DNA from: Corythucha ciliata
Lineage: Eukaryota > Arthropoda > Insecta > Hemiptera > Tingidae
Direction of reading: 5' to 3'
NCBI GenBank assembly: GCA_038030265.1
Contig: CM075942.1
Span: 41,754,751-41,818,750, forward strand
DNA length: 64,000 bases
Shown: piece by piece, positions 21,629-31,984 of the stretch
Layout: every line of letters starts with the position of its first letter
Position numbering within the stretch: the stretch's first letter is position 1
Notes under the pieces: model-generated
Database searches by the model: none
The model's input: the letters and a program-made list of their open reading frames with translations, nothing else
What the model was told of the DNA's origin: nothing
Made by a program: the position numbers and the translations under genes

Positions 21629-22591
21629 GACATTGCCTTTACCTGTATTTATAGTATCTCTAGTATCTATAGTATAGTAGTCTCTATCCCAGCTAGAGAA
21701 CCTACAGTTACACACAGATACTGACATTACCCGCCATATGCGGTCCTTTAGAGAGGGAAGGGCTTGTGATTGGCTGGTGAGCGTAACCTGCATGACCGGA
21801 GAAGCGAATGAGAGATATCAAATCTATTTGATCCCTATGTGCAGGGGGGACCAAACATGGCGGACTGTCAGTACTTGTAGGAACTTATAGAGCCTTACCC
21901 CAGCTAAGGAACCTTTTAAGACGAATAGACGCATACGGCGCCATGCTCGCTCTTTATCAGTTTAATCAGCTGAAAAAAAAAATTAAAAGTTTTTCTGTTT
22001 ATTCAAACGTTTCTTTAGCACAATCGTACATTTCTTTTCGTGAAATTTTACCATCGTTGATCGACGAAGGTACAGCGTTTGGTTTCTGCTTCTTCCATCT
22101 GTCATGTCATTCTTCCTGTGTTGCTCAGAAGCGTACGTGCACCGTACAGCTTGAAAGAGAGAACAACGATTTGTTCTGCATAAACAACCATCATCGAAGC
22201 TACCAACGTACAACTCATTCATTACCACAGGACGAACAAGGCAAGGTCAAAAAATACCATCTACGAGGTAAGGAGACGCATCCGCCAAACTGATTGTGAC
22301 ACGGAACGGGCATGCAGCGGATATCTACCTCCGGCTTCCCTTGTTACAGCCTAAATACGAACGCATGTGAAAGTCTTCAAGTGATGTCGTTGATATCCAC
22401 TACGAGAATTGTTGGAAAATTGCATATTTGCTACGAGACACCGTTAAAAGGAATTTCAATGTACGAAAAGACGAAGAAAGACTTGTGACAGCGGCTGGGG
22501 CAAGATGCTAGCACAAACAGCTAAGGTATTTAATAAATAAAAGTAAAAATAAAAAGAAACACAAATTAAACCAACCATGGACTCCACAACG
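21629..22591. repeat. Tandem duplication, unit 2 of 2
   Basis: Direct copy of 20664-21628, including its MITE at about 21700-21915. Slight sequence divergence shows it is older than, or under different constraint from, the 1646-bp and 1411-bp duplications. Confidence 0.9.
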
Positions 22592-22674
22592 CATCAACAA
22601 AAGAGGGATTTTACAAGACTGATAATTGATAAGAACGAACGTTGCGTCTGTGATTTTACCTGTCTGATATAGGT

Positions 22675-22915
22675 GCTCTACCACATCTAGCGAACCTATA
22701 GGTACACACAGGTACTGACATTACCCGCCATATGTGGTCCTTTAAAGAGGGAAGGGCCTGTGATTGGCTGGTGAGCGTAACCTACATGACCGGAGCAGTG
22801 AATGAGAGATATCAAATTTATTTGATCCCTATGTGGAGGTGGGGGGACCAAACATGGTGGACTGTCAGTACTCGTAGGAACTTATAGGCCTTACCCCTGC
22901 AAGTGATAAAGCAAA
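22675..22915. mobile_element. MITE, diverged third copy
   Basis: It repeats ACACAGGTACTGACATTACC, GAGCGTAACCTACATGACC and ACTGTCAGTACTCGTAGGA from the MITE at 20735, with about 10% changes. The surrounding duplication unit does not continue, so this copy is an independent insertion or an older partial duplication. Confidence 0.7.
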
Positions 22916-22983
22916 AACCTGCTGATTCAAAGACGAGTGCTTCACTATTATATTACAACGCCTTCTGATCACCTATAACCTTG

Positions 22984-23228
22984 GCCACACATGTGACATG
23001 TGGCATGTGTGGTCACATGGACATGTGTCCATTCATGTATCCAATTGAAAAATTGCTCAGCACTTGATGAGGTTTTGTTTTCAACACAATTAATCGTGTT
23101 ATACTTTTAAAACGGACCCTATCTTTCACTATTAGTATATTTTATTTCTAGCATTGTCTAGAAACCGACCAACTGGAATATGAAACGCAATATGTCATAT
23201 ATTTGGCAATATTTGACACATGTGTGGC
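22984..23228. mobile_element. Possible ~245-bp MITE with GGCCACACATGTG ends
   Basis: GGCCACACATGTG at 22984 is the exact reverse complement of CACATGTGTGGCC at about 23216-23228. Several CATGTG motifs cluster at the left. The inverted repeat is short (13 bp), so this is a tentative call. Confidence 0.45.
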
Positions 23229-23416
23229 CCCTTTTTTTCAGGAAGAACATGAAAAAAATAATAAATATTGCAAGACCAAGACCCAGGACCGACTCACTGC
23301 TCGCAAGACCAAGACCACGGAAATCTTGGTCTCGCAAGACCACATCACTATTTGCCGCCCCTTTGGACTCATCAATGGGGGGGGGGGAGGCTCCCCTACA
23401 CCCCTCCCATAGCTTC

Positions 23417-23553
23417 CCCGCTGGAAGAGGCATCACTGTAACCTCAGCCTGGAACACCGTTGCCCAGTTTTCGAGGGGCCGACAGTGCTCTACTACCAGC
23501 TGTGGTATCCAGACCTCACACCCCGTTACCCCCGTTTTCAGTTTCGAGCCAGC
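23417..23553 (-). pseudogene. Fragment of a non-LTR retrotransposon RNase H domain
   Basis: On the minus strand the translation reads EVWIPQLVVEHCRPLENW then ATVFQAEVT. This is closely similar to the RNase H start in the fragment at 33424 (WIPELGVEENRSLGN, ATVFQAEVTAI). Only ~45 residues remain, with flanks unrelated to the element. RNase H in I-superfamily non-LTR elements removes RNA during reverse transcription; this piece cannot do so. Confidence 0.6.
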
Positions 23554-25489
23554 AGTGTAGCAGTTAAGAGCATCCTCCTATACACCAAAGCCCTCGCTAC
23601 TTGGCACTTTTACCTGGACCGATCTTTCTATAGATCCTGACGCTTCACTATTCTATCATTTTCTCATCTGAGTGAATGGCACCACTTCACGCAGCTCAGC
23701 TGCAGTCCTCCTATGACTCACCTCTCTTTCCGTAGTAACCCACTAAAATGGGTGTCTCTATTGCTCACACTTTCCCATTCATAATAATAATTATTATAAT
23801 AATAAAATCTGGTATAATGCAGCCCGTCGAGCAGATGGCCAATAAATTCGCTGATGATGATCTAAAAGGATTATTCCTATGAATATAAGAAAGCTCCTTT
23901 TAGAGCCCTCCCTCCCGATTGTGGTTCGTACGTGTATGTAATGAAATAAATTGTGTGAACTTGTAGAAGAATTCAGTGTCTTGAACCCTCACAAACATTA
24001 CGCAAATTGAGACGTTTCCTCGTGTAGTTGAAATAGCGTGAGAAATGGTAAAATTGAAGAGAAAGAGGTAACAAATAGAAATTATAGTTTTAATTTTCTT
24101 TACTTCCAGATATTTCTCAAACATCATCCCTTCACTATTGACCGAAATTTAAATTACAGAACGCGAGAAATTATATTGTAGAGCCTTTCGACGGTGATAA
24201 TTTTCATCAACTAATCCCTCTTTCGAGAGCTTAGCGTAAAAGCTCTGTCACACTGAATGCGTAATATAATTCTAATTCCGTAAAGCCCGTTTTGTACAGC
24301 CTCCTCGTTTTCCAGTCAACGGCTCGAGTGTCATGCGTTTTATTGCCTAACGAGAGAGGGTAGTTTAAAACCTGCAATACGGTAACTTGAGTGTGAATAG
24401 AAGTTGAGCATTTATCTTTTCGGTTGACTCTCATGATTTAACGATTGGAAAATTGAGGAGATGATCGTTATTTAACGAGAAGGGGAATTAAATATTTATC
24501 AATTTATTAGGATTTATGAACACTAATTTTTATAGATTCACTGGGCATTCGTTCAATAACGGCACAACTGTGCTGATCATCGTGTATAACTGGCCTTTTG
24601 GCATTCTGTGACCTTCATAATACTCGACGTCCTCATATTCATTCATATAGCTTCGCACACCAGAGCTGTTTGAAAACGCACTTTTTTAAGAGACAAAAAA
24701 AATATGTTTGAGGGGTGAGGCATAGATGGGCCCTTTGCCTCAATGAGCACAGCACACGATGAAATCATCAAAGGAGCATTATTATGCACATGTATATATA
24801 CATATTTTTTGCATGATAATATGAATAGTACTAATATATAAGCGTTAATGAAATTACGACAACGTTTTGCAAGGCAATAATAAGGCGGACAAGATCATCT
24901 TCCGCCGTTGGAGTTTTAAGTATTTTGTTTTCTATGGGATGAAAATTATTCTCAAATAAGTTTTCCCCTTAGTACTTACATCAGAGTTCCCGCTTGATGG
25001 AAAGACTCCCAGTCGGCTGAGGGGGGTGGGGGGCGATGCTTAGCTAATAAGAGGAGAAATCCATTTGGATTGGAAGAGCAGCGCGAGTATAGTTTTCAGT
25101 GGTGGGCGAAAATGCAGCTGCAGGTGAACCTATTAGTATAAACTGCGTAGGCTTACGAATATTGGAGCGTGCCATTGATTTCTACATTGGGCAAGAGGTT
25201 CCACATAGGAGGGCTTGCCTTAGCGCTAACATGCGTTTTATATGAGCTAGTCAACAGAAAGGGCACTATATGCGTTACTTTTCAAGGGCTAAGAACAGCT
25301 TGTCCTGCAGAGTTTCGTTTAGGGTTGTTTTAGGGCATAACATGTGTACAGAAGAGGCACGCATTTGATAGGATTCCACGGCTGTATTGTGATCCAGGCT
25401 TGGGGTCAACAAAATTCCAGTACATATACAGGGTGTTATAAAAATAGAGGGCAATATTTCGCCCGATGATTCTACACCTCAAATAGGTT
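23554..25489. other. Intergenic sequence, nothing recognised
   Basis: Short simple-sequence stretches (ATAATAATTATTATAATAAT near 23780) and a TACAGGGTGTTATAAAA motif near 25430, which resembles a mariner-type end without a visible partner. No gene is supported. Confidence 0.4.
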
Positions 25490-25904
25490 AAAAAAACCAC
25501 TATTGGTCATATAGTACGGTGCAAATAGACCTATACCCCAACATCCAAAGTGAAAGTTTCCCTTCAACGCCAAATTGTTCCTCACAAGTCACAACCCACA
25601 TATTGATTGGTAAAAAGTTCCATCATTTGGAGCTGTGGGTTTGGGTGGGAGGGGGTAAAAAGTTAGTAAATTCTTATTTTGTTCCAGTATTTCTCAGCAT
25701 ATATTTCGAAATCTATGAGGTTTAGCTTGAAAATGAGCGTTTACAAAAATAATCTTCATTAATTTGCCCACAAATTCATTTTTATTACGATGAATAAACC
25801 CTCAGTTCAAGATTAATGATGCTGGGAAGAAAACTTTCTCTTCCTAGAAAAAATTTAGTGTGCTACTGACGATGAGACGAAACCTCCTGCTCTCCGACCG
25901 GATG

Positions 25905-25975
25905 GCTCGACTTACTTATGCAATGCCACCGTGGCAGATTCGGCGTTGTGGGTTCGATTCCCGCTCCTCCGCGGT
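25905..25975 (+). repeat. tRNA-like / SINE-like segment
   Basis: GTGGGTTCGATTCCCGC is a perfect T-arm with a B-box (GGTTCGATTCC), followed by CTCCTCCGCGG. An A-box-like GGATGGCTCGAC lies ~45 bp before it. The 5' acceptor strand does not pair with the 3' end and no clear anticodon arm forms, so this is not a functional tRNA. A tRNA-derived SINE head or a tRNA pseudogene is more likely. Confidence 0.4.
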
Positions 25976-26689
25976 GGTTTCTTTTTCACACGACAAAAAA
26001 CATCGCGATTCTACTTAGTAATTAATAGCTAAAACTATAGCTATTCCCACTATAACACGTGCTTCGCGACTCCCCTTCCCTGTGGGCGACACCTCAAGTT
26101 TTGAGGGCTGAAATTTACATTAAGTTTGTGTGGAGGACCTCACGATACTTCCATGTTCCCGTCGTTCGCTTACAACATGCCTTTCACATGAAACAATTCC
26201 GACACGAGTGATTAATAATTAAAACTCACCCATCAAAATTAATTAATTTGCCCTAGCCTGTCCTGAAGTTCTGTTCTCATAAAAATGCCAAAGTTCTAAA
26301 ATTTGCTGGAAAGAGCTCTATGTCTCTCAATATTCATCCCATGTCAACGATTGATGCAATAATAACACAAAAAAAATATGAACACACAAATTCTAACGAC
26401 GTGACGAATAATGAATTTTGTAGTCTAATATAGTTCTCTTTAACGGTAACTATCAATTTGAAATATTCAACACGATCAATGAATTAAATAATGGACACAA
26501 TTTGATCAATAAGACACTCGCTAAAACTCGAAATAATCGAAGAGAAACGAATCTTCGAATTCATCCTCGTCAATTTGTTAAAAAAATTAATTTAAAAATA
26601 ACCAAATTGAATTTCGAAAAAATGGCCAGTTCATCGATGGGGAATTTTGTTGTGGTCATTTTAAGCCATCATGAGAGGAAATCGGACTA

Positions 26690-27110
26690 AAATTCTGGTA
26701 GGAGATAGGTTTGGGGCAAAAAAAGAGCTGAAACGCATTCCAAACCTTAGCAACTGTACCGCTCAACAAATCTCATTCAAATTTTAGCAGCGTCTTCTAG
26801 GAACCTAGATGACCATTTTGAACGATCGATCATCAAATTTTATAATATTCTCTTGGAATTATAAGGGTCCAACCATTTTTACTCCGAACACATTTGTTAT
26901 AATATCTTCCAAATCGCTCCACCAATCGTTTTCAAATTTTACGGTGTACATCTAGAGATGAAGACACAACTTTTGAGCCATCACTCGTCCAGATCTGTCA
27001 AGAAAAAAGTTGACGACGGACGACGGACGACGGACGACGGACGACAGACGCCATACTGAAAATCGAGATTTAGGCGTTTTCGGGGTCCAGGAACACGAAT
27101 CTGGTGTCAT
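26690..27110. repeat. Dispersed repeat, copy 1, with (GGACGAC)n
   Basis: Parts of this segment resemble 39120-39400 (AACAAATCTCATTCAAATTTTA versus a similar run) and 42415-42660 (CACAACTTTTGAGCC, AAGATCTGTC, GAACACGAATCTGGTGTCA). A five-fold GGACGAC tract lies at about 27013-27051. No coding sequence. Confidence 0.6.
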
Positions 27111-27830
27111 CTAAAAATTTTTTTTTTTTTGCCATTACCAAACTTCCTTCCCTACGGGAACATGGAAGTAAAATGATCCCTGAGATAATCTTACTTGAGT
27201 GAACGGTTCGAGAGTTACGGTGGGTGTAGTAGTAAATATTCTTCGTATTTCGACGTGTTTTGTCGAAAAAACTGGCACAAGGACACTTTTTTTTGTTTGC
27301 ACGATTTTCTTTTGTAAAATCAAATTGCAATTTCGGTGGACTGTAGATTGTTAGTAATATGCCCTTGGAGGGACAAAAACCTTCGCTTCTTCTCAAGGGG
27401 CGTTACTTTTTAAGGGATAATAGGCTTTCTTTGGCCTAGGTCATGTATACAAGGTTGATCCGTATTTCTCAAATACAAAATTTTGGGTGAAACTACGTCT
27501 TAAGCCGAGCACAATGCCACCTCCGGAGGTGTCCTATCTCGTTTTCTTTATAAAGCAAAAACAGGGCGATTTCGTTCAAAGATTCGCGATTTCTCGGTTT
27601 GTATCGCTCCTAATCCAAACATTGATGGCAGTTTCGGGAACTACGGAACATTTCATCAGATAGAGGCCATTTCATTGCTTGAAATCATCATCAACTCCTA
27701 GAAATTTGGCGTCATAGATTCACGTAAACTCCATAAATTGTACGTTTTCCAAAACATTGCTGAATCCAAACGGGTTTTTCCACAGACTGACGATGCTCCA
27801 AAAAAACGTCCCTTTTTTTCTAAAGTTTGT

Positions 27831-27983
27831 TATGGCGTATTCACATTTAACGGCACCCCTGACATTTCCCGCGATAATATCGCGAGAATGCACAGAAACG
27901 CATTTTTATACAGAATGAATAACAATCGCTCACGATATTCGTCGAGAAACATCAGTGGTAGCATGATATGTGAATACACCATA
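27831..27983. mobile_element. Hairpin MITE at the centre of the foldback
   Basis: TATGGCGTATTCACATTTAA at the left pairs with the right end read inversely as TATGGTGTATTCACATAT. An internal palindrome CGCGATAATATCGCG lies near 27872. It occupies the turn between the two foldback arms. Confidence 0.6.
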
Positions 27984-28935
27984 TAAAAGCTGATAATATT
28001 GGGACGCTTTTGTCGTGCATCGCAAGTCTGTGGAGAAAGCCGTTTGGGTACAGCAATCTTTTGGAATGCGTACTTATTGTGGAGTTTACGTGCATCTACG
28101 ACAAAAGGCCAGATTTTTAGGATTTGACGATCATTTTAAGCAGTAAAATGGACTCTATCTTAACCGAAATTGTCCGTTGTTTCTGAAAATGTCATCTAGG
28201 TTAGGATCAAGTGTAATGTATGCCGAGAAATCTGGGATTTTTCAAAGAAATTGCCGTAGTTTCCTTTGATTAAAAAAAAAATCATAAATCTTGAATAGAT
28301 CTCGATAGGACCCGTCCGGAAGTGGCGTTGTACTCGGATTTAGACGTAGTTTCATCAAAAATTTTGTGTCATAATAATGCGGATCCACTCTATGTTTATG
28401 GCCTAGGCATATGAAAGCCTATTATCCCTTCAAAAGTAGCGCCCGTTGTGAAGGAAGGGGAGTTTGTTGTCCCTTGAAGGGCATATCATTAACATTCTAC
28501 CGTCCGCTTCAATTGCAATTTGATTTTACAAAACTCAAACATGCAAAAAACAAAAAGTCCTTATGCCAGTTTTTTCGACAAAAAACGTCGAATTGCGAAA
28601 AATGTTTACTTCTACACCCGCCGTAACTCTCGAACCGTTCACTCAAGTAAGATTATCTCGGGGATCATTTTTGTGGGCAATTTGATGAAGATAATTTTTG
28701 TAAAAGGTCATTTTCACGATAAACCTAAAAGATTTCGAAATACTGGAACAAATAAGAATTTGCTAACTTATTACCCCCTCTAACCCAAACCCATAGCTCC
28801 AAATGGTGGAGCTTTTTACCAATCTCCAAGTGGGTTGTGGGGAACAATTTGGCGTTGAAGGGAAATTTTCACTTTGGGTGTTGAGGTTGGGCCGTTTTTT
28901 TTTTACTAATTGCACCGTACTAATAGTCCGATTCT

Positions 28936-29624
28936 CATTATTTTTCGAGATATTCAGGATTTAAATACCTTTTGATTTTGCCTTGGCCGTTGCATGGTAA
29001 TCGGAGGCTCCAAGGTTCAATCTGACATTAACATTGAAAGAGCGGACTTTTTCTAATGGAATTTAGGCATTCCATTCATTCAATTTTGTTCCATGTGCTC
29101 ATATATGTATAATGCAAAAAAAGTCAAACTTGTTCAAAATTCAACCTGTGTTCACGACACTTTGAAGCTGGATTCCTCCTCAACAGGCGCTTTTGTGGAG
29201 ATGACTTTTTTCAGAAAAGTTGGCGCATAGTGTCACCATGAAGACTGTAATTTTGAATTGCCTTCTAATAGGGACTTCTTTTTTTTTTTTAGATATTTCA
29301 TATTTGTACAGGAAGGACACGAGACACCTATTCATTTCTGACGTAGGTAGTTTACTTGACATAAATCTCAAAATGCATATATTTATTATTACAGGATATT
29401 CTGTAATGTAGAGGTTTCCTGCCGCTCAATACCGCCGGGTACGAGTAATAAAAGCATTATAATAATGCTCACGTGATGTCGTCAGATTACAAGAAAGATT
29501 GAGGTTGACGTCATCAAACTAAATTTCAAGTAAGCAGATTTATCTTAAATTCTTCACAACTGCGTACTAAGCGTGAGGAAAGGAAACACCACTTTTCATT
29601 ATTCGCTTAAGTAATTATTTTATA
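28936..29624. other. Intergenic sequence, nothing recognised
   Basis: A 63-codon ORF from 29220 has a hydrophobic start but runs through a T-rich tract; it is not supported as a gene. No repeat boundary was found. Confidence 0.4.
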
Positions 29625-29762
29625 GCAAATTCCATTCGAATAAAATTCTGTTCCGGCGCAGTCTATTTCCGCCCGCCCCCTCTGAAATAAAATCTATGTT
29701 AAGGGAGATGACGAGTGGATAAGAACGGCTCCGGGGCAGAATTTTATGCAAATGGAATTCAC
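29625..29762. mobile_element. 138-bp MITE flanked by TA
   Basis: GCAAATTCCATTCGAATAAA at the left is matched from the right as GTGAATTCCATTTGCATAAA, continuing through ATTCTG. TA lies directly outside both ends (29623-29624, 29763-29764). Confidence 0.7.
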
Positions 29763-29946
29763 TATTAGTTATAATTATGGCAACTATAATTAGTTATAAT
29801 AACTGGCAACATTGAGCTATCAAGCTTTTTGGCTTTCAGCCGTTACCATGCTCAAATTGGTTGCGTTAATAAGCCGTAAGATGCCTCGTGCTCTCTCAAG
29901 TTTTGAGCCAAATACTCTTCTCTCCCATATCTTACAAGCATCCGAC

Positions 29947-30185
29947 ATGAATTGGATTCGGAACGCCACCCTTTTGGCCACCGCCTTACTGACCATTAGT
30001 TTTTTAGGATATTTAGGATATTGTAGTGAAAGAAACAGGGAATTATTTTGTGCAAAAAGTGAGTTTGATATAGGTTTGGGAAAGAGATAAGCGAGCTTGC
30101 CCCCCCCATCCTTTAATTTCGGAACTAATTAATATCCCGATTAAAATACATTAATATAAATTTTTAATTACAGTTGTGACGTGAA
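29947..30185 (+). CDS. Candidate small membrane-protein gene (two exons)
   Basis: The first exon (29947-30058) encodes MNWIRNATLLATALLTISFL then GYLGYCSERNRELFCAK: a hydrophobic segment with a polar tail. It ends at AAAAA before a GTGAGT donor. An acceptor TTTTTAATTACAG at 30161-30173 gives an intron of ~115 bp. Joining adds only three residues and a TGA, giving ~40 residues. The frame is open upstream to 29812, so the start is uncertain. I recognise no family. It may be the first exon of a larger gene or a chance ORF. Confidence 0.3.
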
Positions 30186-31984
30186 ACCGAAAGAGCAGAA
30201 TACACCGGGAGACGCCAAGTAAATAAATGGATTATGCTTCTCTCAGCTCCAATTCCCAGCCATTAACCACTCAATACTCCGCATCGTTATTCAACGCCCT
30301 CAATTCGGCCAAAAACGTTCATTTCGTTTTCTAAATGCTTTAATCATCAGCAAAACAATTCCTTGTCACCCCGATATTTATGCCAAACAGTTTTTGATTT
30401 GAGGATAAAATATGGGGGCTTCTGCCTTTTGAATTGGAGTGATTCAATGACAAACTGGGGAAACAATGACGCACCCAGTCTTTATTTTTCGCTACTTTAA
30501 CAATCAAAGCGATTTTTAAAAAATTCTAGCTGGTTTTAAGTTGCTCCTTATATTAAATTATTTGTTCATTTCTGTTTCAGGTAAGTTGAAATTGAATACA
30601 ACGGAAACTTGAAGCGCAAGTGTATCTTCTTTCATACTTGAGGGAGGAGAGATATTTCTCGGCCCCATCAAAAACACCCACTGCGTAGGTATCCAATTTA
30701 GTGTCATTATTCCTATTTCTATAAAATTAAACGTGGTAGGTAGGTACCATTTGAATCAAGCGGGAAACCGTGCACAGTTGGCTCCTGATTGAGGAACAGC
30801 GAGATCTTCGAAAAATGTTTAACGAAACCTGAAAAATCGACTTCCAAGTAGCCTTGAGATGACTACCGGAGCAAGCATCTATGGTCCAGTCATCGCTGGT
30901 CAAATGAAATGACCGGTTGAAAATCGGAGTGCTTAGGACACAGAAAAATCGACGTTTCGTAGCGATGCAATGGACAAAGTCGAGTCCACGAATGAGCCCC
31001 TGTTGACCGACCGATCGTGAACGAGGTGGACCGTATTGCCAACCTTAAATGGGAGTGTCACAAAAGATCTACAGTCGACCTCTAGGAATCACTACAGTGG
31101 AAAAGCAGTCAAATTTGACTTTTGTTCACTGATAAATTACGAAGTGTGGGGTCATTTTGAGCTCGCACGATTTTTTGACGTCATAAAAAAGAGGGGGTAT
31201 ACTATATGAATATCATCGCAAAAACTGTGAGATATGCATAAAACTTAACTTCCCCGCGATACTTCCATGTTCCCGATTTTCGATTACACTAATTGAAAAA
31301 AAAACAAAAAAAAACATGTTTCTTTATTAAGTCGCTTCCTAGACGGTCAAGCATGGGTCAAGCCGCTCGATCAATGCTGGTTCAAAGTGATTGATTCAAG
31401 CATGAAGAAGTGAACGTGGAATGATGTGAACTGCCATATACCTGATATGTGCTGCCGAGCTCAATGAAACCAAATAGTGGTTTGTTTACTAAAAAGAGAG
31501 GGAAATTTGTTTTGGGTGGTCTTTGACTCTCTCTCTCTTTTTTGCGAACTTTTATCTTTTTTTTTTTTAGTAAACAAACCACATTGTATACCCACCGACT
31601 TTGGTTGCATTAGGGTTCACTGAGCTCGAGATCAATACACACTGGGACTCTTTGAGTCGATTCTTCGCGTCTAGAAATGAATATCGCGTGAGTCTCGGCT
31701 GAGTCGGGGCAGAGTCGACTCTTTGCATCTAGAATATCATGTGTTGCGGGTTAGTATTTTGGAATATTTTTGCATCCCTGCGGAAATGGGATTCTCGGAT
31801 TCATGTTGCGCAACATTGGGTCAGTGTGGAAGTGAATAGAAGAAACTATTTTTTAATTTTTTTTTATAGCGTTCTCCGACTTTCTCGTCTCTTGATTTGT
31901 AGTCGGTTCAGCTGATTGAGCGCAGTACGTGCATTTGTTTGTAGTTGTCTTATCAATTTGTTAAATGTAGGTGTTTGTTCTGGC
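30186..31984. other. Intergenic sequence with a small inverted repeat
   Basis: GTGGTTTGTTTACTAAAA near 31480 is matched inversely by TTTTAGTAAACAAACCAC near 31565, enclosing a (CT)n-rich 65-bp loop. ATACTTCCATGTTCCCG at 31259 recurs at 26142 and inverted at 27157, marking a dispersed family. No gene is supported. Confidence 0.5.

Larger units (their letters stand above)
25775..27171. mobile_element. 1.4-kb insertion in the left foldback arm
   Basis: Its bounds follow from the uninterrupted right arm: GCCCACAAA and AATGATCCC are adjacent there and 1.4 kb apart here. The insertion contains a tRNA-like motif (25905-25975), a dispersed repeat (26690-27110), a (GGACGAC)n tract, and inverted copies of TACTTCCATGTTCCCGT (26141 and, inverted, 27155). 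It is probably composite rather than one element. Confidence 0.75.
25490..28935. mobile_element. Large foldback (long inverted-repeat) element, interrupted
   Basis: The right arm at 28020-28935 (916 bp) is the reverse complement, at roughly 75-80% by eye, of 25490-25774 plus 27172-27800 (914 bp in total). Shared blocks include TTCAACGCCAAATTGTTCC, TGGTAAAAAG, CTCGAACCGTTCACTCAAGT and TGCCAGTTTTTTCGAC. The left arm is interrupted by an insertion at 25775-27171. The arms reach close to the centre, where only a small hairpin MITE (27831-27983) separates them. No protein is encoded; ORFs on the arms mirror each other. It could be a DNA-transposon foldback or an inverted duplication. Confidence 0.8.

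Noticed and set aside
21018..22293. Overlapping 81- and 116-codon ORFs on opposite strands as a gene
   Set aside because: Present twice by duplication, opposite frames equally open, and no recognised domain; a Cys/His pattern on the minus strand was too weak for a THAP or zinc-finger call.
25905..25975. A functional tRNA gene
   Set aside because: T-arm is perfect, but acceptor ends do not pair and no anticodon arm is found.
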